A stretch of 64,000 bases of DNA, taken from positions 1-64,000 of the forward strand of contig NZ_CDBW01000003.1 of NCBI RefSeq assembly GCF_000820145.1. The letters are read 5' to 3'. The position numbers and the translations under genes were made by a program. The notes beneath the pieces were generated by a model, which had not been told where the DNA came from, made no database searches, and worked only from the letters and a program-made list of their open reading frames with translations. Shown one piece after another: positions 50,503-59,983 of the stretch. Positions within the stretch are counted from its first letter, which is position 1. Every line of letters begins with the position of its first letter. Source of the DNA: Aeromonas sobria (lineage in GTDB: Bacteria; Pseudomonadota; Gammaproteobacteria; Enterobacterales; Aeromonadaceae).

Positions 50503-50550
50503 TTATTTCTTCCCGACCCGCTCTGATTTAACAGAACTGCGGTTTGGAAA

Positions 50551-52410
50551 TCACTTCTTCAAACTCCCCATCACCTGCATTTCGCAGCGGTTGCAGTCAA
50601 AACGCAGGCGGAAGGTATCTTTACCCATCTTGAGCTCCAGCGGCTCGGCCTTGAGACCGGGCACCTCTTTCGGGCAGAGGTTCTGGCTGTAGCGGATGCA
50701 GTGCTTGGTGATCATCAGCACCACTTCCCCCTCCTCTTTGTTCGCCTCATAGGCGGGAGCAATTCGCTCGACCCCATGCTCGCGGAAGAACTGCTCGGCG
50801 GCGCTGTTAAGCACATTGCCAAGGTAAGAGAGACGGTGCTGGGGATAGCTGATATCCCGCAGAGCGATGCGTCGCTCGGGGCGCTGGTAGCTGGCCACGC
50901 GCGCAGCCTCCAGCGCAGCGATACCATCCCGGCGCAGCCCATTGAGCTGTGATGCCGCGATGAATAGCGGGTAAGTGAATGCCAACTCAATCTTGCGTGC
51001 CACAAACAGGGTATTGCCGAGTTTGCCAAGCTGGTCGCGCGCCTGTTGCAGCGCCCGCTCCGGATTGTCGGCCGGCTGCTTGTCGCACGGCAGGGTCACC
51101 GCGGCGCTGATGCCCTGCTCGTCGGTGAGATCAAGCCGGATCCCTTCGTCGCACTCACCAAGTTGCATATCGATCCGGATACGGCGATCCGCGCTCGCCT
51201 TCTCCAGCATCTTGCTGAACGCCTGATCATGGTTGCGGTAGAGCTCGGTGCCAACCTTCAGCCCCGGCATACGCTCGGAGAGAAGTAACTGCTTGCCCTC
51301 GACTTTGTTGAGGCGCATCCCCACCAGCTCGTTATTCGGCTTGAAGAAGCCCAGACCGTCGCCGTTGTTGAGGGTCACCTGCTTGCCGTCGATCTCGATG
51401 CCATCCTTGGTGACTCTGGTAACGCGACCCAGCGGCTCACCCACATATTTCGGGCTCTTGGTGGAGTCGATCCCCTGCTGGCGGCCATTGAGGAAGTAGT
51501 CGGTAGAGCCACGGTTGAAGCTCTTTTTCGGATCCGGCTCGAAGCTGTAGCTGCAACGACCCGCCGAAGCGGCCACCAGATCGCTGCGACTGTCGAGAAT
51601 GGCGTCGAGCTTCTTGCGATACCAGGCGGTGACGTTCTTGACGTAGTCGAGCCCCTTGAGGCGCCCCTCGATCTTGAAGGAGCGGATCCCCGCCTCGATC
51701 AAGGCCTCCAGGTTGTCGGTCTGATCCATGTCCTTGAGTGACAGCAGGTGGCTGTCGGCCACCAGTACTTCACCATCCGGCTTTTGCAGCGAGCAGGGCA
51801 GACGGCAGAGCTGGGCACATTCACCGCGGTTGGCACTGCGGCCGGTACGGGCGTGGCTGATGTTGCACTGGCCGCTGTAGGAGACACAGAGCGCGCCGTG
51901 GATAAAGAACTCCAGCTGCACATTGGTCGCCGCGCTGATCTCGCGGATCTGCGCCAGTGACAATTCGCGCGCCAGCACCACCTGAGAGAAGCCCACATCC
52001 TGCAGAAACTTCACCTTCTCCGGCGTGCGGTTGTCGGTCTGGGTACTGGCATGAAGCGCGATGGGAGGCAAATCCAGCGCCAGCAGTCCCATATCCTGCA
52101 CGATAAGCGCATCGGCACCGGCTTCGTAAATTTGGTGGGTCAGGCGCTGGGCCTGCTCCAGCTCGTGATCGTGCAGCAAGGTATTGAAGGCAACAAAGAC
52201 CTGGGCCCCGAAACGGTGGGCGTGACGTGCCAGCGCTTCGATATCTTCGAGGGAGTTGCCCGCCGCACTGCGGGCGCCAAAGGCAGGGCCGCCCATGTAG
52301 ACAGCATCGGCGCCATGGTTGATGGCTTCGATACCGTAGGCGAGGTTCTTGGCCGGAGCCAGCAGCTCCAACCGGTTGTTGTGGCTTAAAGGGTGCTTGT
52401 TCTGGTGCAT
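50551..52410 (-). CDS. rlhA: U32-family 23S rRNA hydroxylation protein RlhA (YdcP-like)
   Basis: 619 residues. The U32 peptidase-like domain (about 13-260) follows E. coli YdcP closely: LELLAPAKN, INHGADAVYMGGPAFGAR, IVQDMGLLALDLPPIALHASTQ, LEFFIHGALCVSYSGQCNISHARTGRSANRGECAQLCRLPC. The C-terminal half contains the DUF3656-type insert and the final Cys-rich MITKHCIRYSQNLCPKE / FDCNRCEM. The Cys set may bind a metal or Fe-S cluster. In E. coli the protein is needed for hydroxylation of C2501. The other U32 paralogue, TrhP (YegQ), is shorter, so rlhA is the better name. Confidence 0.9.
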   Translation of the reverse strand: MHQNKHPLSHNNRLELLAPAKNLAYGIEAINHGADAVYMGGPAFGARSAAGNSLEDIEALARHAHRFGAQVFVAFNTLLHDHELEQAQRLTHQIYEAGADALIVQDMGLLALDLPPIALHASTQTDNRTPEKVKFLQDVGFSQVVLARELSLAQIREISAATNVQLEFFIHGALCVSYSGQCNISHARTGRSANRGECAQLCRLPCSLQKPDGEVLVADSHLLSLKDMDQTDNLEALIEAGIRSFKIEGRLKGLDYVKNVTAWYRKKLDAILDSRSDLVAASAGRCSYSFEPDPKKSFNRGSTDYFLNGRQQGIDSTKSPKYVGEPLGRVTRVTKDGIEIDGKQVTLNNGDGLGFFKPNNELVGMRLNKVEGKQLLLSERMPGLKVGTELYRNHDQAFSKMLEKASADRRIRIDMQLGECDEGIRLDLTDEQGISAAVTLPCDKQPADNPERALQQARDQLGKLGNTLFVARKIELAFTYPLFIAASQLNGLRRDGIAALEAARVASYQRPERRIALRDISYPQHRLSYLGNVLNSAAEQFFREHGVERIAPAYEANKEEGEVVLMITKHCIRYSQNLCPKEVPGLKAEPLELKMGKDTFRLRFDCNRCEMQVMGSLKK

Positions 52411-52553
52411 GGTCTCGGGATCAGGGCGGACAGCAAATGGCCGCTACTCTAGTCCATTCACCGCCCGCGTGCCTTGATCCCGCTTAAGGTATCCGCAAAA
52501 TGCAGGATTAGATGGCCACCTTGCGTGCCAGCAGCAGATCGTCCACGAGAGGA

Positions 52554-53162
52554 CTAAAGCACCACCTTCAAGGCCAATCCCAGCAGCACCAGCCCACTGA
52601 CCTTATCAATCACGAAGGATTTGGCTTTAAGCCACGCCAGTACGGGCCCACGAGAGAGCACCAGCGCCACCAGCACGTACCAGACGGCATCGATCCCGCC
52701 AGCGGTAAGCATCATGATGCCCCCTTCACTCCAGCCGGTATCGGCCCGCACAAACTGGCTGAACAGAGCGATAAAGAACACCGCCAGCTGGGGATTGAGA
52801 AAGGCCACCATAAAGCCTTCAAAGGCCCCCTGCCGACCACGCAGCTGGTGTACCTCTTCATTCGCTTCACTACTGGCTGGTTTTGCCAGCAGGGCTTTCA
52901 CCCCGAGCCAGGCAAGAAATGCGGCGCCGCCGTAGCGGATCAGATCAAACAGGATCGGGGTCTGGGTGATCAAAATGGAGAGGCCAAGCGCGGTGACCAG
53001 CGCATAGATGCCAACCCCGAGGCCGTGACCGAGCGCAGTGGCGACGCCATGCCCCTGCCCGCCCTGCACCGTGTTGCGGATGATCAGCGCCAGACTCGGC
53101 CCCGGGCTGATGGCGCCCATCACGCAGATTGCGGCCAGTGCCAGCCAACTCGTCAGTTCCAT
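52554..53162 (-). CDS. LysE/RhtB-family amino-acid exporter
   Basis: 202 residues with six membrane helices. The N-terminal GAISPGPSLALIIRNTVQGG is the family hallmark (SPGP), and GGAAFLAWLGVKAL and FLNPQLAVFFIALF follow. It exports an amino acid across the inner membrane; substrate unknown. It lies 127 bp downstream of a LysR regulator in the same direction, a common pairing for such exporters. Confidence 0.93.
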   Translation of the reverse strand: MELTSWLALAAICVMGAISPGPSLALIIRNTVQGGQGHGVATALGHGLGVGIYALVTALGLSILITQTPILFDLIRYGGAAFLAWLGVKALLAKPASSEANEEVHQLRGRQGAFEGFMVAFLNPQLAVFFIALFSQFVRADTGWSEGGIMMLTAGGIDAVWYVLVALVLSRGPVLAWLKAKSFVIDKVSGLVLLGLALKVVL

Positions 53163-53289
53163 GCTTTCCCTCTTTTGTGCTCGATATGATGACCTGCACT
53201 CAGGGTACGGGTTGAACCATTATGCCAGTAGTGAAAGTTATGAATAGATTCCATAGCTAATGGCTATAGCGCCACACAACTGACTGGGG

Positions 53290-54231
53290 CTAACCTGTGT
53301 GATCGAGCTGCTTGCGACTCTCGCCGACGGTGCGTTGCAGGTGATCCCGCAGGAAGGGGTAGGCCAGCTCGCGAAACCAGCGATGGGCCGGATCCTGATG
53401 GTGGCGCTGGTGCCACAGCAGATGATACTGCTGGTCACGGGTAGCAAACGGCAGATCGACAAAGGTGAGCCCATGGCTGCAGGAGAGCTGCCAAGCGATA
53501 TGAGCCGGGGTGGTCATCAGACAATCGGTACGCAGCAACACCTCCACCGCCGCCTGAAAGAAGGGAACTCTGGCAAACCAGCGCCGACTCAATCCCTGCG
53601 GCGCCAACACCTGTTCCACCGGGCTGTCCTTGTCGCCACCGCCGCTCACTTGCAGGTGAGGCCAGGCGAGATAGTCATCGAGACTCAGCGCCCTGCCCGC
53701 CAACGGATGGTGGCTTCCCATCAGTACCGCCAGCCGATCTTCCCCCTGATGCAGACCACGAATCTGATCCGGAACCTGTTCGGTGATGGTGGAGACCAGA
53801 TCCAGCTCGGACTGCCACAGCTGCGGCAGCTGCCGCTTGTCCCACAGGCTGTACTCCAGCGCCGCCAACGGCGCCTCTTTGGCGAGCGCGGCGCAGATAT
53901 CGGGCAGGATATGCTGGGCCACATAATCAGAAGAAGCGAGTCGAAATACCCGCTCGCAACGGCTCGGGTCAAACCCGGGCGCCTCGTAGAGCCGCTCCAG
54001 CGCGCCGAGAGAATCCGCCAGCTGGGCGGCCAGCAGTTCGGCACGTGGCGTCAGAAGCCAGCGTTGCCCCTCCCGCACCAGCAGCTCGTCGTCGAACTCG
54101 CTGCGCAGTTGGGCAAGCTGCTTGCTGATGGAGGGCTGGCTCAGGTGCAACAGCTCGGCGGCGCGGCTGATATTGCGGGTCTCCAGCAGCACCTTGAGGG
54201 TGGGCAGCAAGTTGAGATTGGCTCTGAGCAA
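53290..54231 (-). CDS. LysR-family transcriptional regulator
   Basis: 313 residues. The N-terminal winged HTH (about 5-65) is LLPTLKVLLETRNISRAAELLHLSQPSISKQLAQLR. The effector-binding domain of the periplasmic-binding type follows (FRLASSDYVAQHILPDICAAL ...). It precedes the LysE-type exporter, which is the likely target. The effector is unknown. Confidence 0.93.
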   Translation of the reverse strand: MLRANLNLLPTLKVLLETRNISRAAELLHLSQPSISKQLAQLRSEFDDELLVREGQRWLLTPRAELLAAQLADSLGALERLYEAPGFDPSRCERVFRLASSDYVAQHILPDICAALAKEAPLAALEYSLWDKRQLPQLWQSELDLVSTITEQVPDQIRGLHQGEDRLAVLMGSHHPLAGRALSLDDYLAWPHLQVSGGGDKDSPVEQVLAPQGLSRRWFARVPFFQAAVEVLLRTDCLMTTPAHIAWQLSCSHGLTFVDLPFATRDQQYHLLWHQRHHQDPAHRWFRELAYPFLRDHLQRTVGESRKQLDHTG

Positions 54232-54456
54232 GGGATACCCTCATCGGTGGGGAAACGCCTATCTTAGGGCAGACGAGTCCCGCGTTTTAAGCAAAATTTC
54301 CTACCATGTTCAGCACCTTGCAGCCCTTTCTGGCCAGATGGCGCTACCGCTCGCCCTGCGCATAGCCATGACCACAAGATGACAGTGGTTGTCTCGTACG
54401 GCATAATTGCACGATTTTCCGCCCGCGGGCGATCCACTTTGAGAAGCGGTAACAAG

Positions 54457-55545
54457 ATGAAATACGCCAATATCACCGGCTGGGGCAAATGCCTGCCTCC
54501 CTCCGTGCTGACCAACGATGACCTCAGCACCATCATGGATACGTCAGACGAGTGGATCTATCCGCGTACCGGCATCAAGGCCCGCCGGATCTCCCACGTC
54601 AGCACCTCGGATCTCGCCACCCTGGCTAGTCGCCGGGCTTTGGCCTGTGCCGGACTTGAGGCCACCGATATCGACTGCATCATACTGGCGACAGCAACCC
54701 CGGATACCCTCGCGCCCAACGCAGCCTCTGCGGTGCAGCAGAAACTGGGGGCCGTCAACGCCGCCGTGTTCGACCTCAATGCCGCCTGTACCGGATTTGT
54801 CTACGCGCTGTCGGTCGGCACATCCCTGGTACAAAGCGGCATGATGAAGAAGGTGCTGGTGATCGGTGCCGAGCGTCTGACTTACCTGCTGGACTGGACC
54901 CGCCGCGATACCGCAGTGCTGTTTGGTGATGGCGCGGGGGCAGTGGTGATCGAGGCAAGCGAGCAGGAGTGTGGCCTGATTGCCAACAAACTCGGCTGTG
55001 ACAGCGAAGCAAGGGAGATCCTGCACGTACCGAACTTTGGTACCGATCGGGTGCGTTTTGCCGATATCGACGGTCTATTTACCTTCAACTTTGAAGGCCA
55101 GGAGATTTTCAAGCGCGCGGTGCGCGGGATGGGCGAAGCTACCACAAGCGCACTCACCCAGGCCGGTATTACCCCTGAGCAGATCGATCTCATCGTGCCC
55201 CATCAGGCCAATGTTCGCATCATTGAGACCCTGGCCAAGCGGATGAATGCCCCGATGGACAAGGTGATGGTCAACATCGAAAACTACGGCAACACCTCCG
55301 CCGCCACCGTCCCTATCGCCCTGTGCGAGGCGCTGGAGCAGGGCCGCGTCACGCCGAACTCCTATCTGCTGACCGCAGCCTTCGGAGCAGGCCTGACCTG
55401 GGGCGCAGCCATCATCAAATGGGGTGAGCGCGTCACCCCCATCAACCAGTGCGATGCCGAGCTCCCCCCCTGCGACAAGAGCGCGCTGGAGCTGATTGCC
55501 CATGCCGTTGAAGGATGCAAGAAGGCCCACATCAACCAGGCCTGA
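54457..55545 (+). CDS. fabH: 3-oxoacyl-ACP synthase III-like enzyme, stand-alone copy
   Basis: 362 residues, about 40 more than housekeeping FabH (about 320); the extra length lies at the C-terminus after [13 protein letters not shown]. The catalytic triad is intact: Cys111 in [11 protein letters not shown], His249 in VPHQANVR and Asn279 in [11 protein letters not shown]. It condenses an acyl-CoA with malonyl-ACP. It is not in a fab cluster, so it is probably a second KAS III such as FabH2 of Vibrio and Shewanella. ATG 54457 starts at the family N-terminus; an in-frame start at 54379 would add 26 unrelated residues. Confidence 0.88.
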   Translation: MKYANITGWGKCLPPSVLTNDDLSTIMDTSDEWIYPRTGIKARRISHVSTSDLATLASRRALACAGLEATDIDCIILATATPDTLAPNAASAVQQKLGAVNAAVFDLNAACTGFVYALSVGTSLVQSGMMKKVLVIGAERLTYLLDWTRRDTAVLFGDGAGAVVIEASEQECGLIANKLGCDSEAREILHVPNFGTDRVRFADIDGLFTFNFEGQEIFKRAVRGMGEATTSALTQAGITPEQIDLIVPHQANVRIIETLAKRMNAPMDKVMVNIENYGNTSAATVPIALCEALEQGRVTPNSYLLTAAFGAGLTWGAAIIKWGERVTPINQCDAELPPCDKSALELIAHAVEGCKKAHINQA

Positions 55546-55553
55546 TCCTCATC

Positions 55554-55577
55554 AGGAGCCTGAACTTTCAGGCTCCT
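55554..55577 (+). terminator. Terminator of the fabH-like gene
   Basis: Stem AGGAGCCTGA / TCAGGCTCCT with an ACTT loop is followed by TCTCTCCTC, 8 bp after the stop. Confidence 0.82.
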
Positions 55578-55807
55578 TCTCTCCTCACTTGCCCGCGGCT
55601 CTCTGACCACGTCCCTGTCATCCCCTTCGCTCCCCCCGATACCGCTATCGCTGATACAAACAAATCCGATTTGCAGCCAATTTATTTTTTTCCGCTAACC
55701 TTACTGAGCCAACTATAAATAAAGAAAAGAGCTTCAAGGGACACCATGACTCTCGCAGTCCCGCTCCTTGACCTCTTACCAGATACTTGCACAGGGATAA
55801 GCTACGT

Positions 55808-57022
55808 ATGGCACAACACAAAAGTGGCGTGAACACACCGCTTTGGGAACCGGTTTGCTGGATTTGCTGCATCGGGCTTGCTCTGCTGAGCTGCCTGTTA
55901 CTGCAACTCGCCGATGCGCTGTCACCTCTTTATCTGCTGATCAATGTGCTGGTTGCCATTGCAGCCGCCCTCTGGGCATCCAGCCACTTCCACCGGCACT
56001 TGCAACGAAACAGTACCGAGCGGGAAGAGCCCGTCACAACCAATACCCTCGCCCGCTCCATCGTCGGGCTCGAACAGGTGTGCGAGAAAGCACTGCCCAT
56101 CTGGTCACAACAGATTGAAAACTCTCGCCAACAGACCGAAGCGGCAATGATTGACCTGACCCAACGCTTCAGCGGCTTGGCCAGCAAGCTGGAAGAGGCG
56201 GTCAGTGCCTCCCACCTGGCAGCAGGTGAGCTGGGGGACGCCAATTCCCGTGGCATGGCCGGGGTCTTGAGCGAGAGCCAACAACAGCTCAATGAGGTGG
56301 TTGCCATTCTGCACTCTGCCCAGGCAAACCGTGATGCCATGCTGGCCGAAATCAAGAGCCTGACCACCTACACCATAGAGCTCAACACCATGGCCATGGA
56401 TGTGGCCAAAATCGCCTCCCAAACCAATCTGCTGGCCCTCAACGCTGCCATTGAAGCCGCGCGCGCTGGCGAAGCCGGTCGTGGTTTTGCAGTCGTCGCC
56501 GATGAGGTTCGCAACCTCTCGCGCCTCTCCAGCGAGACCGCCCAGAAGATGACCGACAAGGTCGATACCATCAACACTGCTATCGGCCGTGCTTTCCAGA
56601 TTGCCGAAAATGCGGCGGCTCGGGATCACGCCTCGGCGCTCAATTCGGAACAGACCATAGAGCAAGTGCTGACGCGTTTTCGTCATGCCACCGATAGCCT
56701 GGCGGAATCGGCGTCCCTGCTGCAAAACGAGAGCACGGAGATCCACCTCGAAATCTCCAATGTCATTGTCTCGCTGCAATTTCAAGACAGAGTCAGCCAG
56801 ATCCTTAGCCACGTCAGACAAAACATGGAGAGCCTCTCCAGCCACCTGGTTACTTCCGAGCAGAACAGCCAGGCAGGGGGGCCAATCCAGATCGATGCCA
56901 ATCGCTGGCTGGCAGAGATGGAGCTCTCATATGCCACTGACGAACAACGCAATATTCACCATGGTCGCACCACCCGTTCTGTCAAAGCGCAGCCAAGCAG
57001 CGCCGACATCACATTTTTCTAG
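55808..57022 (+). CDS. Methyl-accepting chemotaxis protein without periplasmic sensor
   Basis: 404 residues. Two membrane helices (about 15-35 and 40-60) are joined by only a few residues, so there is no periplasmic domain. The cytoplasmic signalling hairpin has the conserved tip at about 203-240 ([37 protein letters not shown]). No HAMP domain is evident. A C-terminal segment ([25 protein letters not shown]) is typical of MCPs at the start of this cluster type. ATG 55808 is chosen; an in-frame TTG at 55787 is possible. It probably senses a cytoplasmic or membrane state. Confidence 0.88.
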   Translation: MAQHKSGVNTPLWEPVCWICCIGLALLSCLLLQLADALSPLYLLINVLVAIAAALWASSHFHRHLQRNSTEREEPVTTNTLARSIVGLEQVCEKALPIWSQQIENSRQQTEAAMIDLTQRFSGLASKLEEAVSASHLAAGELGDANSRGMAGVLSESQQQLNEVVAILHSAQANRDAMLAEIKSLTTYTIELNTMAMDVAKIASQTNLLALNAAIEAARAGEAGRGFAVVADEVRNLSRLSSETAQKMTDKVDTINTAIGRAFQIAENAAARDHASALNSEQTIEQVLTRFRHATDSLAESASLLQNESTEIHLEISNVIVSLQFQDRVSQILSHVRQNMESLSSHLVTSEQNSQAGGPIQIDANRWLAEMELSYATDEQRNIHHGRTTRSVKAQPSSADITFF

Positions 57023-57031
57023 GAGAGAGAT

Positions 57032-57400
57032 ATGGGCAAAACGATCCTGATCGTGGATGACTCGGCAACCATTCGCCAAGTCGTAGGCATGACCCTCAAG
57101 GGAGCAGGTTATGAAGTAATGGAGGCGAGCGATGGCAAGGATGCGCTCAAGAAGCTTGATGGCAAGAAGATCAACCTGATCATCAGTGACGTCAACATGC
57201 CGAATATGGATGGCATCACCTTCGTCAAAGAGGCCAAAAAGCTGGCCAGCTACAAATTCACCCCCGTCATCATGCTGACCACCGAGTCGCAAGACAGCAA
57301 GAAGCAGGAAGGACAAGCCGCAGGAGCCAAAGCCTGGGTGGTCAAACCCTTCCAGCCCGAGCAAATGCTGGCCGCCGTCGCCAAGCTCATCATGCCCTGA
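57032..57400 (+). CDS. cheY: CheY-like response regulator
   Basis: 122 residues, a receiver domain only. Acidic pair Asp9-Asp10, phospho-acceptor Asp53 (IISDVNMPNMDG), Thr83 (MLTTES) and Lys105 (VVKPFQ) are all present. AGGAGAGAGAT precedes the ATG. It is 9 bp after the MCP gene and 13 bp before the STAS gene. As in V. cholerae cluster I, it may signal to something other than the flagellar motor. Confidence 0.93.
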   Translation: MGKTILIVDDSATIRQVVGMTLKGAGYEVMEASDGKDALKKLDGKKINLIISDVNMPNMDGITFVKEAKKLASYKFTPVIMLTTESQDSKKQEGQAAGAKAWVVKPFQPEQMLAAVAKLIMP

Positions 57401-57413
57401 TCCGGAGCGCATC

Positions 57414-57740
57414 ATGCAACTACAGAGTGAGCTACTCGACAACAAGGTGGTGGTGACCATGCCGGACGAGATCACCATCTATACGGTCAGCGAACTGAAA
57501 GATGCCCTCTCGCCCTTGCTGCATCAGGGGCGCGAACTGGAGCTGAATCTGGCCGCGGTATCCGAAATAGACAGCGCTGGGCTGCAATTGCTGCTGGCCA
57601 CCAAGAAAACCGCTCTGCAGCAGGGTTCATCGCTGGCACTGATCTGGCACAGCAATGTTGTGCTTGAACTTCTGGAACTGTGCCAGCTATCGGCCTTTTT
57701 TGGCGACCCTACCCTCATCACCCATGGCGAACGGCCTTGA
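57414..57740 (+). CDS. STAS-domain protein of the chemosensory cluster
   Basis: 108 residues, a single STAS domain with the anti-anti-sigma motif EIDSAGLQLLLATKK; Ser54 is the potential phosphorylation site. STAS proteins between cheY and cheA are a feature of the V. cholerae cluster I (F9) type. The role is unknown; a partner-switch output or a scaffold are options. Confidence 0.88.
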   Translation: MQLQSELLDNKVVVTMPDEITIYTVSELKDALSPLLHQGRELELNLAAVSEIDSAGLQLLLATKKTALQQGSSLALIWHSNVVLELLELCQLSAFFGDPTLITHGERP

Positions 57741-57762
57741 GCCACCATGACAAGGAGTCACC

Positions 57763-59973
57763 GTGAGCATCGATCTTGATCAGGCTTTACAGACCTATAT
57801 CGCCGAGGCACGGGAGTTGCTCGAAGAGATGGAGTCAGCTCTGCTCTCACTGGAGGCTGACCCTGACAATAGCGAGCTGATTGGCGCTATCTTCCGTGCA
57901 GCCCATACCATCAAGGGATCGGCAGGCCTGTTTGGTCTGCAGCCAATCGTCGGGTTTACCCATATCGTCGAGGATCTGCTCGACCAGATCCGCAATCAGC
58001 AGCTCACCGTCACCTCCATGCTGATCAAGGACTTGCTGGAAAGCTGCGACCACATCCAGATGCTGATCAGCGTCGTTGCAGAGCAGGGCGATGCGCTGAG
58101 CGAAAACGATGCCAGTCAGGATGAACGGCTGAGGCTCGCTCTCACCCGTCATCAGTGCGTCCCCCATGCCACGCTGCCAGATAGGGTGCATACACCTGAA
58201 CCCAAGATCGAAAAAGAGGGTGGCATTACCAGCTCAGCCTCCTTGTGGCATATCTCCCTGCGTTTTGGCCCCGACGTGCTGCGCAACGGCATGGATCCGG
58301 CCGCCTTTCTGCGCTATCTCAGCACCCTCGGTAGCATCTGCTCGATGGAGACCATCCATCAGGCGCTACCGGATTGGGAACAGTTCGATCCGGAAAATTG
58401 CTACCTTGGCTACGAGATAGACTTCGACTCGCAGGCAGACAAGACGGCCATCAGCGATGTTTTTGAATTTGTCAGAGATGACTGCCAAATCACCATTTTG
58501 CCGCCCCACAGCAAGATCGCCGAGTTCATCAACCTGATTGAGTCACTGCCGGAAGATAACGCCATGCTGGGGCAATTGCTGGTCAACACCGGCGCCCTGA
58601 CAGCAGAGGAGCTGGCCAACGGTCTGCAGGCACAACAAGCAACACCGGCAGAGCAAGCGCCCAAACTCGGGGAGATCCTGATTGCGCAGGGTGCCGTCAA
58701 CGAAGCCGTGGTCGATGCCGCCCTGAAAAAACAGAACCAGACCAAGGAGAACAAGAGCAAAGAGGGTCGTTACGTCAGGGTGCATGCCGACAAGCTGGAT
58801 GATCTGATCAATCTGGTCGGAGAGCTGGTGGTCGCCAGTTCAGGGGCCAACCTGTTAGCCCAGCGCACCCGAGAGAGCCAGCTGCAGGAAGCCACCTCGG
58901 TCATCGCAATGCTGGTTGAAGAGATCCGTGACAGTGCGCTGCGTCTGCGCATGGTGCCTATCGGCGATACCTTCAACCGCTTCCAGCGGGTGGTGCGCGA
59001 TGTCAGTCAGGAGCTGAACAAGGATATCACGCTAGTGATCTCCGGAGCCGAGACCGAACTGGACAAGTCGGTGGTAGAGAAGATCGGTGACCCACTGATG
59101 CATCTGGTCAGAAACTCGATGGATCACGGTATCGAATCGGCAGAACAACGGCTGCTGGCAGGCAAATCACCCCGCGGCACCCTGAATCTCAACGCCTATC
59201 ACGACTCCAACAGTATCGTCATCGAAATACGGGATGACGGTGCCGGTCTCAACAAAGTCAGGATCCAGCAAAAAGCCATCGAGCGCGGTCTGATCAGCGC
59301 CACCACCACGCTGACGGATCAGGAGATATACAACCTGATCTTCGAGCCGGGGTTCTCCACCGCAGAGGCTGTCACCAACCTCTCCGGTCGCGGGGTGGGC
59401 ATGGATGTCGTCAAACGCAACATAACTGCCCTGCGCGGCACGGTCGATCTGGACAGCATCCCGGGAAAAGGAACCCGCGTGCAGATCCGCCTGCCGCTTA
59501 CCCTCGCCATCATCGACGGCTTCCTGGTGCGGGTCTGTGACACCCACTACGTCATTCCACTCGATATGGTGATCGAATGCGTTGAATTGACCCAGAGTGC
59601 ACTGGCCGATACCCAGGGGCGCAATTACATCAATTTGCGTGGCGAGGTGCTGCCCTTTATCCGCCTGCAACACTACTTCGATACCAATGGCAGCAAGGGG
59701 CGGCGCGAGAACATTGTCGTGGTCAGCCATGCAGGCAAAAAATCCGGACTGGTGGTGGATGAACTGCTGGGAGAATTCCAGACCGTCATCAAGCCGTTGG
59801 GGAAATTGTTCCAGCGCCTGCAAGGCATCAGTGGTTCAACCATTCTGGGGGGAGGAGAGGTCGCCCTGATCCTCGACATTCCCTCGCTGATCCAACACGC
59901 GATAACTCAAGAATCCAGTCAACTCAACAGGTTGACAGTATCGCGCAACCTGCCTCAATCCAGCATCAACTGA
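57763..59973 (+). CDS. cheA: Chemotaxis histidine kinase CheA with two MshEN-like motifs
   Basis: 736 residues, GTG start with AAGGAG upstream. P1 HPt domain: His48 in [13 protein letters not shown]2-like region lies at about 160-250 ([22 protein letters not shown]). Residues 268-291 and 301-324 are two 24-residue repeats with the pattern LGx2Lx3Gx6Lx3Lx2Q (second copy V for one L), as in MshEN domains. The P3 dimerisation domain starts near 338. The P4 kinase has N-box [14 protein letters not shown]1 IRDDGAGL and G2 GRGVGMDVV. The P5 CheW-like domain follows from about 590. No repeat of this kind is known to me in E. coli CheA. Confidence 0.93.
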   Translation: MSIDLDQALQTYIAEARELLEEMESALLSLEADPDNSELIGAIFRAAHTIKGSAGLFGLQPIVGFTHIVEDLLDQIRNQQLTVTSMLIKDLLESCDHIQMLISVVAEQGDALSENDASQDERLRLALTRHQCVPHATLPDRVHTPEPKIEKEGGITSSASLWHISLRFGPDVLRNGMDPAAFLRYLSTLGSICSMETIHQALPDWEQFDPENCYLGYEIDFDSQADKTAISDVFEFVRDDCQITILPPHSKIAEFINLIESLPEDNAMLGQLLVNTGALTAEELANGLQAQQATPAEQAPKLGEILIAQGAVNEAVVDAALKKQNQTKENKSKEGRYVRVHADKLDDLINLVGELVVASSGANLLAQRTRESQLQEATSVIAMLVEEIRDSALRLRMVPIGDTFNRFQRVVRDVSQELNKDITLVISGAETELDKSVVEKIGDPLMHLVRNSMDHGIESAEQRLLAGKSPRGTLNLNAYHDSNSIVIEIRDDGAGLNKVRIQQKAIERGLISATTTLTDQEIYNLIFEPGFSTAEAVTNLSGRGVGMDVVKRNITALRGTVDLDSIPGKGTRVQIRLPLTLAIIDGFLVRVCDTHYVIPLDMVIECVELTQSALADTQGRNYINLRGEVLPFIRLQHYFDTNGSKGRRENIVVVSHAGKKSGLVVDELLGEFQTVIKPLGKLFQRLQGISGSTILGGGEVALILDIPSLIQHAITQESSQLNRLTVSRNLPQSSIN
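58564..58734 (+). other. MshEN-like double motif within CheA
   Basis: Motif 1 (58564-58635) reads [20 protein letters not shown] and continues L-QA-Q. Motif 2 (58663-58734) reads [20 protein letters not shown] and continues L-KK-Q. Both are exactly 24 residues, with a 9-residue spacer. The MshEN consensus has Arg at the first position of each motif and a 5-residue spacer; here the first positions are Met and Lys. c-di-GMP binding is thus possible but not assured. Confidence 0.6.
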
Positions 59974-59983
59974 GGGGACCATC

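Noticed and set aside
53163..53289. Search for a tRNA or small RNA between the LysE-type and LysR genes and in other gaps
   Set aside because: No cloverleaf-like T-arm sequence or hairpin beyond ordinary terminators was seen.
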